Shown here in pieces: positions 55,129 to 64,000 of a DNA stretch of 64,000 nt; position 1 is the stretch's first letter, and every line of letters starts with the position of its first letter. The notes beneath the pieces are model-generated. The model did no database searches. It worked only from the letters and a program-made list of their open reading frames with translations, and was not told the DNA's origin. A program made the translations under genes and the position numbers. Source of the stretch: Marsupella aquatica (Eukaryota > Marchantiophyta). The DNA lies in contig OZ316894.1 of NCBI GenBank assembly GCA_973895155.1, forward strand, positions 9,176,001 through 9,240,000. Reading direction: 5' to 3'.

Positions 55129-56530
55129 GGTTTACACTCTTCTTCAATGAATTTTTCATATTAATAGCATGTTCGTCTGGAACAGTCTTTTTTTGTCTTA
55201 TGTTCATATGTAATTCATTTAATTTTATTTATGATAAAATAAGAAAGTAGATGTAAAGTACATGTCAAGAAAATAATATGTCAATTAAGAGTGAGTGAGA
55301 TAATATTCAAAACCATAAATATACATGCAAAGAAAAATACATAATGACCAGGAAAGTATTGAGGTACGGAAAAGTTGTGCCCATAAAATACATATTTCAT
55401 TTGTTTCTAGGTAATGATAGTCAATTCAATTAAAACCATACATTTTGTAAAATAAATCATTAGGGGAACTTAGTACATCACATGTGCACATTGTTCAAAT
55501 CATTTCTCTCACTCTCATAAAAAAAGATAGAATTCACTAAGAGTGATTGAAAAGGAAAAATTATACATTTATGAAGGGAGCCAAAATAAATTCAAAATAC
55601 TCTAAGTTAACTAAAATTAAAAGGGGTCCAAAAGTTAATTCAAAATCTAATCAATACAAATGATTCAGCTGTAAAGGCACATTAAAATCTAAAACACTTG
55701 ACCCAAATCTGCATAAGACAAAACATGAAACTTGGACTCACCAATATAGCATGTTCATCCTAATCTTCAATGAATTTTTGATATAGCATGTTTTTATTGG
55801 AACATGCTTCATTTTTGTCTTGTAGTGATATGTAAGTGACTGTTGCATAGTATTTTGATCAGATTGATTAGGAAAAATACAAGTGCACAAGTCTTGAAAA
55901 ATAGTGCACATAAGGCACAGATGCTCATTTGTTGTAATGACACTCAAATCAATCAAACCTTGTGCACATAAGGTACCAAAAATACTCCCTTGCATTAGGT
56001 AATGACAATTTATTTGCTTTAATGACACTCAAATCAATAAAAACATTGTGCACATAAGGTACAAAACATACCCCCTTGCCTTAGGTAATGACAATAAAAA
56101 CTATAAGCTTAGCAAATAGTACTTAAGCATGAGGAGTCCACCCCTCAAACTATCAATTCTCTCTCTCTTTCACTAGAATTGACATAAATTCCATAAAATC
56201 TGTTAAAGGCGGTGAATGCTCTATATTGAAAACCAAATGTAGTGGGGAATGAAAGCCCTAGCAAAAGAAGATGAAAAACACTTAGATGGATGCCAAAGTA
56301 ATCTAAAGCCTAATTTATACAAGTATTGCACCTTGTTAAGGATACATTAAAGTAAAAATATATGACAAAAACTCTTAGTAATACTAAACATTGAAACATA
56401 TGGCAGTGTCAAAAATTGAAGTAAAAATTGAGAGGTTTCACTCTTCTTCAATGAATTTTTTACCTTTCAGTGTTTTGTCTTACTAAGAATTTTTGTCATA
56501 TATTTATATATTAATGTGCCATGACTATTA
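55129..56530. repeat. Tandem ~0.63-0.67-kb units related to copies A and B
   Basis: Unit starts at about 55129, 55757 and 56429 share '(c)actcttcttcaatgaattttt' or a close variant. The first unit aligns with copies A and B of the dispersed repeat ('cataatgacca', 'ttaggggaactta', 'aaggggtccaaaag'). The second is more diverged and carries an internal duplication ('aatgacactcaaatcaat' at 55936 and 56021). The third is truncated. Confidence 0.7.
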
Positions 56531-56820
56531 GTATTAACTCTTAGGTCTAGAGTTACAACTGTACCTCAGTTAGGGCTAACCTTAGTCGCAGACTAGGTTA
56601 GGTTAGTCATGTTGTGCACACTCTATATCCCAAGGAGTGTCTGCTTGGGTAGGAGGAACTCAGATTCATTATTACGGAGTCAATTGAGGGATAAGGAGAG
56701 TTTGTGTTGTGGATGCTTGATATGGTCGGTTGGCCTAGAGTACAATAAAGCTCTTGTGTATTCTAGTCAAATTAGCTTCATATGGAGGTGAATCACATAT
56801 CTCTTTGTGTCGATTACTTG
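56531..56820 (+). mobile_element. Copia-like LTR remnant (plus orientation)
   Basis: Shares '(tt)aactcttaggt(c)ta(g)ag(t)t', CCTCAGTTAGGG, 'caataaagctct' and the end GAGGTGAATCACATATCTCTTTGTGTCG with the LTR remnants at 50225-50545 and 34380-34659. No internal region is attached. Confidence 0.55.
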
Positions 56821-57124
56821 ATAGTTGGATGGTTATGAGCATGTCATTGTAAATGTCATCTTTGCTCAACAATAACAGGCTGCAAGACATGTATAATTTA
56901 GAATACTCTACCACCCCTTTGAGGGATTTTTATATTCCTAGCTTTAATTCCACACATTTTCAATAGAATGCATGCACCCCCTTAAGCAAATTGTATGGAA
57001 TTTCTGCCAATTCTTGTATGAGAGAGAATTGAGACTTTGAGGCAAGGAATCCTCTTGCTTTAAGTACTCCTCAAACTTTTATTTGCTAAGCTTATGGTTT
57101 TAATTATCATTACCTTAGGCAAGG
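56821..57124. other. Intergenic DNA, nothing recognised
   Basis: AT-rich sequence between an LTR remnant and a TIR element. Confidence 0.4.
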
Positions 57125-58589
57125 GAGCATCTTGAGGTATATGTTTAATCAACCCCCTTTGGACTGTTTCCTGCTTACTCAACCCCCTATGTTCAGCTCT
57201 GCCCCAATCGACCCCCCAAAGTATGTTTGTTACCCAATCAACCCCCGTTGATAGTTTATGGTTCATGACATGTCATGCATTGCAATTGCAGTCTACCTGA
57301 ACCTGCCCGTGGGTGCAAGCGACTTGACCAAACCGTCAAATGCTTCATTTAGGGTCGGCCGCGCCTTGACGGCGATGATCAAGGATTTTAGAAATGATGT
57401 GAAGACAATACGTGTTATGTCTTCAGATGTTCATTATTGAATTGTCCTCATATAACTTGGTCCAAATGTTCATTGTTTCACATTTTGTCATGATGACTTG
57501 TCTTGATCATGAGGTTTGAGGGAATCTATTGTATTGGGGGTTATTGGGAAGCTCAGTCTCTTTTTGTTAGATTTTGCATGCAATCTAGATGACATTGTAG
57601 TGGTGTGAGGTACACTTAGGGATATAAATGTTGGAGATTTTGATGTCATTGTGCATCTTTGGCATGGAGGGGATCTATTTGAAGTGGACATTCTTTAATG
57701 TGACATTTTATCACTACAAGATAGAGCATACCCAAAAACAAGACGCAATTGCACATGGGTTTAGGATGTGCCAGGATAACTGATGGGAAAGCCTATATAA
57801 GAAAATGTGTAAGAATTTGATGTTGTCATCAATTGTGGTTGATATGTTTATTCGAGTGACTACACTTCGTTGAGAGTACATAATGCAAAGTGTCTTAGTT
57901 CAATTGCTTGTAATGGAAGCAAAGGCAACTCAAATTGAAAACGGCAAACACTTCAAGGATTTTGGAGAATTTTAGAAGTGTTTGGATTCTTGGCCGTCAT
58001 AATGTTCTTGCGGTATAAAGATTGGAAACATTTTGAGAACATTTAATAATTTCTGAATGCAAGTGTACTGATTTAGCAAATTAATCGGTGTCAAAGAGAT
58101 CCAGCAAAGCATTTTCTGTGAGTGAGATCCAAACATAGATTTGTCTCTAGTGGAATGCACTGATAAAGATTCTCAACAAAGCAACTATATATGAACATTA
58201 TGGAGATAGCAGCCCAGTTTTATTACCTCTAAATTTCAAACAAATGGAGACCCCACTGAAGACCCCTAAATGTTTGAAGACCATACTAGTTTTGTCTTCA
58301 AACACAAAAATATCCATGACTGCGTCCGGTGTCATTTGATCTTATCACGCGTGGATTGTGGGCTGACTCTTATCTCGACATAATTGCAGCATACCACAGA
58401 CGAGACCACGGGCTCATATGATAGAAAATTAGAGTTCACCTTGGTAAAGTCTCCCTATACTACTCTTCCCAAGAACTATATGTAAGAAATTGTCAGAGGG
58501 GGTCTAGTGGGGCAGATCTGAACATAGGGGGTTGATTAAGTAAGACACCGTCCCCAAGGGGTTGATTAAGCATATACCTCGAGCATCTT
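57125..58589. mobile_element. Mutator-like TIR element, family 2 long copy, with exact 9-bp TSD
   Basis: A 1447-bp element (57134-58580) lies between exact 9-bp direct repeats GAGCATCTT (57125-57133 and 58581-58589). Both ends start GAGGTATATG(T/C)TTAATCAACC, and the inverted similarity extends about 85 bp through CTTA(C/A)T..CAACCCCCTATGTTCAG and TCTGCCCCA. No transposase frame is present. The internal segment 57290-57385 is GC-richer and starts just after an acceptor-like TTGCAG; it could be a captured exon (YLNLPVGASDLTKPSNASF...), though the source gene is not recognised. Confidence 0.9.
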
Positions 58590-59210
58590 CTAAACCTTAT
58601 GTGCAAAACTTTTGGTTGATTTGGGTATCATTAAAGCAAGTGAGAACTGTACCTTATGTGCAAAACTTCTCAATACTTCTGCACTTGTACTTGTACTTGT
58701 CATTATGTAACATATACTTTTATTTGGCATGTGTTATAGTTTTGGCATTCAATTCTATCAAATACTCTGTAATGTCATTTACACATACACTACAAGACAA
58801 AAAATGAACCATATTCGTGGCTTCGACTAATATTCATCAAGCAGCTTACAAACCCTATATTGTATAGGATTAAGGTCTCGAGGGTGCCTTTACAAAGTAT
58901 ATGCTTGACTGTATACCTCGTAAACTAAATACAGGCAACCTTTACTTTGTACTCTCAACTAAGGTAAGTGGACATTTAGTAGTAAATCACTACTAATGTC
59001 CTTGACGTGCTGTGAGGTAGCGGTAAGGTTATTAGTCCTCCACATCTGAGGTACTGCTGTCAGGCTGGTGGTCTCTACATGTATGGGGCTGTTTTATTAC
59101 CTCACCCATCGGATGAAAGTTCCTTATCAAATACACTCTGGAGACAATAACCTCGTAACAGTACATAAAAGTTTACATGTGGAGAAGGCTGATGGACAAG
59201 GAGCCTAATT
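58590..59210. other. Intergenic DNA, nothing firm
   Basis: Near 58610 and 58650 the phrase 'accttatgtgcaaaact' occurs twice. A tRNA-like phrase at about 59008-59030 is too weak to call. Confidence 0.35.
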
Positions 59211-59214
59211 AGAT

Positions 59215-59760
59215 GAACACAAGACCTTAAAGTATAGTTCAGCACATGGATATTGAACTTCTGGCAGACATTGTTCTTTTGTCAAAAGCCTTAAAACTCT
59301 CCTTGGGTACAAATGGTCGATTGGGGAAGTGTCAGAGCATAATAAATGAACACACGACCTCAAAGGATATAACTAACCATCATGAATATTGCAGGTGTGG
59401 CCTGCGCTGTTCTTTTCTCTCAAAAGAATTAGAACTCTCCTTGGGTACAAAGGGTTGTAATAACCTCCCACCACAGGGCAAGAGGCTCCAGACCAGGGGG
59501 AAAGGCCTATGTATGTTTTGCAAAAAATTCCATTTTTCCTACGTTATTCCCTTTAACAATTTCACAGGACAAATTTGGGTAAGAATATGGCAACCCACCA
59601 CAGGGCAGGAGGTGGTGACAAGGAGGCTCCAGATCAGCTAGAAAAGCCTATGCATATTTTGAAAAAAATTCCATTTTTTCTCCATTTTTTCTCCATTTTT
59701 TCCCTTTTAAAGTTTTTCACAGGACAAATTTGTAAGAATTTGACAATTATTTGCCATTTA
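59215..59760. repeat. Two consecutive direct duplications
   Basis: 'aatgaacaca(a/c)gacct(t/c)aaag' to 'ctctccttgggtacaaa' occurs at 59214-59312 and 59346-59448. Then 'accacagggca(a/g)gagg...ctccaga(c/t)ca', 'gcctatg(t/c)at', 'aaaaaattccatttttcc/t' and 'cacaggacaaatttg' occurs at 59468-59579 and 59597-59732. Both lie just left of the hAT element. Confidence 0.85.
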
Positions 59761-59812
59761 GAATAGATATGATGCGGAGTGCCTTGTGTCCTGAATTGAG
59801 AGGCCTTGGGGG

Positions 59813-62800
59813 CAGGGTTTTTTTTTAGTAGCAAATTTTCGCTAGATTCCACCTCCTCCAGAAACCTTCGCCACATTTGGCGAACTTTCGCTACATTTTC
59901 GGGGCCTTACTCGCCAGCATTCCACCACCATCGATCCTGGAGTAGCCAGCCGTCTGGCAGGTGGCAGTCCTGCATTAGCCACCTGCTTTTGCCCTAAGCA
60001 CGAGGTCATTAGCCGCCAGCTCGCATTCTCCTTAGGCAAATTGCCACCCTTCCTACACTGGACGAGACGCTCTTCGCCATAGATGCTTCTCCTGATCTCA
60101 TGTGCTTAGCAAAAAGCACGAGATCAGGGGCACAATCAGCTGCGGCCCTGGAGGAACTCACGGTGTCGCACTCGGGGTTGCACTCTCAGCTTTCATTCCT
60201 CCCATTCCACTCGCTGTGCCGACAGGGAACTTGGCTTCAATGTCTTCATTTTTTAGCTGGAAATGGCAGCCGAATGTTGTGTTTTTTAGTGCTGTCGTCT
60301 TTATGAGGTTTTTGAGAGGGTTAAGCAATTTGATGAGGGCAAGTTGGGGGCTGGCTGCGGGGCTATGATTCCACGAATGTTCTGGTCTTTAGGCCGAGTG
60401 GGAGATTGAGCTATGGTGCATTGTGAGATCAAGCGGGAATTTCAATTTGAAGAAGCGCCACTTACGTCAACACTCAGCAGCATTTCATGGAGTCGATGGC
60501 CTACAAATATCTCAGGGGGTTTTCCTTTCCTTTATGTCATCAGTGTTGTTTCCAATTGAGCTTCCGTGGATCATGCGAAGTGCGAAGTAGTCTTTGTTGA
60601 ATTCTTCGTTCAGACTGAAACAACATCTCCTTGCTGCACTCGGTCTTTGCATCCTTATTTACAGTGTTGCGTGGTTGGCACTTGGCAGTATGTTGTTCTT
60701 GCATTGAGTCCTTGTGGCCACAGTTCATATTCTCTGTTCTGGTTCTTCGTTTTGACCAAAGCAACATCTCGTTGCTGCATTCGATCGAAGCATTGTTATC
60801 TAGTGTTGCTTGGTTGGCAGCATCTTGTTGCTCCATTCAGTCCTCGTTGCCATAGTCTGTTGTAGATTGCAGCAACATCAGCATAGGATCATGGCAATGA
60901 CGAAGGCAAAATTGAAGGCAGCAGCACGTGCCTCAGGGCTGCCAAACAACCTCATGGTGAAGTATTTTTTGAGTAATCGTTTGAAGCCTTGCAATCCTAA
61001 TGGCTCCCCTGTCTTTCATGGCTCTGGGTCATCGTCTCCAGGTGCTTCTCCTACTGAGAATGAGATTCTCAGTAGCGGGGCAGAGGGTGTAGACACTGAT
61101 GTTGTGAATGTTGAGAATGTCAACGCTAAAGAGGTCAGTAAGAAGAGAAAGCGCAGCTACGAGATGAAGTGTCACTTCCAACCTGGATGGGCAGCTGTTC
61201 ATCCCTGGGCAGTTGCAGCTACAGTGGATGCAGAAGGGGTGGTCACCCAAGTGCGGTGCACAATCTGCACTAAGATTGAGGGGAGGGAGAAGTTATATGT
61301 TCCAAAGATCGATGGGCTTTGGAAACATGCTGGCAGGAGGCGTGCTGAGAAGGACATGGTAATCCGTGGCAGGAAGTATGCGAAGGGCACTTTCTACTTT
61401 TCCGGCACCACTCAACATGAAAAGAATGAGAAGCTGTTGTTGCAGCTGCCACAAGATCCCATCCATCGGCAGATTCAAGATGCAGTGAGTCTTGAACGAA
61501 AGAGGAAACTTGTCCAATTTACTGTTCTTTTCAGTCTGCTTATGCTGGGACGTCCCATGACTGACTATGAAGCCATGTTGAAGTTGTTACAACATTTGAG
61601 AGTTCCAGAGACACCGACCACACATTGGAGCATGAGTTCAGGCTGGGGCATGGCAGAGAGCATTTTCCACATCATTCGGTTGAAGACTCAAGAGTGGTGC
61701 TTTGGAGCCCGCTACATCTCAATGTCTACCGATGAGGTAACTGCCATTGATAACACTACGTGGATAAGCATTCATGTTTATGTCATGAGAGGGTGGGAAC
61801 GAATCCCGTTCTTGCTTTCCTTGCAAAAGTTGATGAATGGGCCTGATGCTACAAACTTGACTGTTGCTGTTGTGGAGTCCTTGACTGGAGATTGCGGGAA
61901 TCTTGGGTGGAAAGAAGTAGCTTCAAAGCTTGTGAGCTCTGGAGCAGATGGAGCTGCGGTTTTCCAAGGGCATCGAACGGGGGTTTTGGCTCGCATACAG
62001 AAACACCATGCTCCGTTCATGTCCGGCTTACATTGTTGCGCCCACAAGACTAACATTTGTGTAGAGAAATTGGACTCCTTGCAAGTTGTACAAAAGATTG
62101 AGGCCCTTGTGTCCAGCCTGCATTCATATTTTGCTCACAGCCCGAAACGACAACTTGAGTTTCAACGGCTAGCTGCTGAGCTGGAGAGTGAGGGCCGGAA
62201 GATTGAAAGAAACACCAAGACTCGATGGATTTCCCTCCTACAACCCTTGCAGAGTGTTCTGCGTGAGTACAAGACACTTGTTGTATAAATGTCTACAGAT
62301 GGGGCCACACTTGCAAGTGCGAGGTCCAATGCAAAGCTATTACTGGACCTAGAGACATTCATATCCTTGCCATGTATATTGCCTTTGTTAAAATCTGTGC
62401 ATGACCTCATTCTGTTTGCCCAATCCAGGGATGTCATGATCCAGGATTTCATTAGTGCTGTAAAGGTACATCAGGTAGAATTGCACTGTTACTACGTGGA
62501 TTTGCAAACCTCTTTTAGACTGGGGGCATTTCATTCGTTTCAAGAGATTGTAGCTGGTCGATCTCATACTGTCAGGCATGAGTGGATGACTGATCTGGAG
62601 ACTGGCGTGGAGTATCTCTCGTTTCAGATTGGTGACCACACCTATCCGACCCATTGGTTTGATGAGATTTTGGGGCATGACTTACCTGTTACACGACATG
62701 CATTCGACCACGTTGTTTATACTGTGAAGAATCAGTGTAAGGAAGCAGCTTCAAAATTGATTAAGTTGTTTGACACATGGTTTCCTAACGTTGACCTGTT

Positions 62801-63362
62801 GAACGCTTTGGGCATAGTCCATCCGCAGTATTGGGAGAGAGACGATGCAGAGGAGAATTTTGGCTGGTACCTTCAAGTGATCAAGAGCAACTTCTGTGAA
62901 CAAAAGTCCATTTCCCATGAAGGTGAATCAGGTGAGGATAGTGCTGTCATCGAACCTATTCTCGATTACAACTTGCTGCGAGACGAACAGAGTTTTTTCA
63001 AGCTAACCATGGAGGCAAATGCTGCCAAGGTAATGGGAGAGCAAGAGTTTAACCCTGACGTCAAAAACCCCATGACACGACTATGGAAGAGATTGGGGGC
63101 GAATCCTTTGATTTGGGCAAAGATGGGGGAGTGGTTTAAGCTTGCAGAAATTGCTCTGGTCATGGTGGCGGGTTCAGTGGAGGATGAACGGATTTTCTCC
63201 ACTACGTCATTTGTGAAGAGTAAGCTTAGGAACAGATTGGGGAGTCATTTGGATTGCACGGTGCGGATGTTCACTCAGAAATTTTTCTCTCTAGATGATT
63301 TCCCATTCCAGGATGCCATTACACATTGGCTAGAGGAAGAAAGGCGTGGAGTGGTTGGTTAG
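59813..63362 (+). mobile_element. hAT transposon, left end and transposase; right end not found
   Basis: The left terminus CAGGGTTTTTTTTTAGTAGC at 59813 aligns for about 130 bp with the hAT MITE at 54827. The transposase reading frame follows at 60891-63362. The reverse complement of the terminus (ending ...AAAAACCCTG) was not found downstream to 64000, nor a copy of the left-flanking 8-mer CTTGGGGG. The right end is therefore missing, very diverged, or lies beyond the window. A hairpin-capable segment (ctgatctcatgtgctt / aagcacgagatcag) lies at 60091-60126 in the leader. Confidence 0.75.
60891..63362 (+). pseudogene. hAT-family transposase, one frame split by a TAA
   Basis: From ATG 60891 (an in-frame ATG at 60810 is possible) the frame runs 465 codons to a TAA at 62286-62288, then continues in the same frame from the ATG at 62289 to a TAG after 63359. 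The N-terminal part has a BED-like zinc finger (VRCTICTKI...WKHAGRRR). The RNase H-like core shows an Asp in SMSTDEVT (about residue 280), an Asp in SGADGAAV (about 352), CCAHKTN (about 386) and the conserved TRWIS (about 443). The second half has the C-terminal dimerisation block with SVEDERIFSTTSFVKSKLRNRL. Protein-like sequence runs straight through the stop, so a single nonsense change is likely and the copy is probably inactive unless readthrough or reinitiation occurs. A 36-nt GTGAGT...CTACAG segment covering the stop is too short for a normal plant intron. Confidence 0.85.
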
Positions 63363-63843
63363 ATTGAAATGAATGTCTTTGCAATGTAGCCAGGTACAAT
63401 TAGAAGATGTGTGTGTTTCTTGTGATGGATGTATTAGTGGGGATTAGATTTAGATAGGCTAGGGGGGTAGGGGGACTTCGGCTTCTGGGAAGGACTGTGG
63501 GTAGTTGGGTACACAGTCAGGGGTCCAATTCCCCTCCGTAGTACTTGCGGCCTTGTGCAGACAATTAAGCAGCAGTATGAAGGAAGTCGAGGGCGTATGA
63601 ACTATGAAGTCCCACTTGCGGTGAGGCAGACAGGATCAGGTACCACTTAACATGAGTGAGATTTTGGTGATTTGGGCGTGAGACATTCAAGCATCACATG
63701 TTTTCTTGTACTTCCCAACAGAATATAAAGTGTTGCGGGCTTGCGGCTCCTTGATCATCTTATTACCTTGTAAGCTTTCTCTACTTATACAGGGAATCAG
63801 GGAAGCAGCCAGTTCGAGACCTTAGTGAGCAGTTTACTAAGCA
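63363..63843 (+). other. Possible 5' LTR and leader of a retroelement
   Basis: Contains a TATA-like TATAAAG at about 63724 and, just before the following frame, GGGAATCAGGGAAG, which only weakly resembles the usual plant primer-binding site. No matching second LTR can lie in the window. Treat as unproven. Confidence 0.25.
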
Positions 63844-64000
63844 ATGGCCAGGCCGAAGGTGTGCAGGAGCAGGCGACGACAGCCAAGCCCCGAGGTCACA
63901 ACGATTGCTCCAGATATGGCAGACAAGAACCTTCAGCTAGAAGTCGCCACCAAGGAGGAGCCACAAGAAGTGGTCCGTGAAGAGCCCCAACAGCGGACTC
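63844..64000 (+). CDS. Start of a reading frame cut by the window edge, possibly gag-like
   Basis: ATG at 63844 opens a frame of 52 codons to the end of the window without a stop, beginning MARPKVCRSRRRQPSPEVTT and then Glu/Gln-rich (EEPQEVV...). The Arg-rich start and acidic, Gln-rich continuation would suit a retrotransposon gag protein or a low-complexity host protein. Base composition is GC-richer than upstream. Family not recognised. Confidence 0.35.
   Translation, partial: MARPKVCRSRRRQPSPEVTTIAPDMADKNLQLEVATKEEPQEVVREEPQQRT

Noticed and set aside
62250-62285. A mini-intron (GTGAGT...) that would remove the TAA of the hAT frame
   Set aside because: Only 36 nt between GTGAGT and CTACAG, shorter than plant introns that are known to splice; the sequence also reads as protein on both sides of the stop.

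Overview
The window is nuclear DNA of a land plant. It carries four multi-exon host genes with ordinary GT-AG introns, of plant-type families, separated by long AT-rich stretches packed with decayed transposons and short tandem arrays. The look (moderate introns, pyrimidine-rich 5' flanks, many small TIR elements) would fit a bryophyte or another non-seed plant, but the sequence alone does not settle the species.

Layout. 1-6.6 kb: repeats, two short Mutator-like MITEs (2750-3009 and 3969-4213, each with an exact 9-bp target duplication), a broken coiled-coil reading frame on the minus strand, and tRNA-derived SINE pieces. 7.3-11.6 kb (+): an eight-exon PrmA-type ribosomal protein L11 methyltransferase. 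12.4-15.8 kb: tandem arrays and a dispersed 0.55-kb repeat. 16.3-18.8 kb (-): a two-exon FHA protein with a PP1-docking RVSF motif, a NIPP1 homologue. 21.8-31.8 kb (-): a 24-exon AAA ATPase of the plant Msp1/ATAD1-like group; every exon junction could be read and the phases agree (1111 codons plus stop). 32.9-34.0 kb: a minisatellite split by a 572-bp TIR element. 34.3-43.3 kb: LTR remnants, SINE and tandem arrays, no convincing gene. 43.4-45.1 kb (-): a two-exon bHLH transcription factor with an ACT-like C-terminus. 46-59 kb: duplications, LTR remnants, gene-like GC-rich scraps, a hAT MITE and a 1.4-kb Mutator-like element. 59.8-63.4 kb (+): the left end and transposase of a hAT element, its reading frame cut by one TAA. 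At the right edge a gag-like reading frame starts at 63844 and runs out of the window.

The four host genes are not obviously linked in function: organellar ribosome modification, nuclear phosphatase control, membrane-protein or organelle quality control, and transcription. The main interest is the transposon biology. Two TIR families with clean 9-bp target duplications lie here (two copies each), and a 273-bp hAT MITE shares about 130 bp of its left end with the nearby hAT transposase element.
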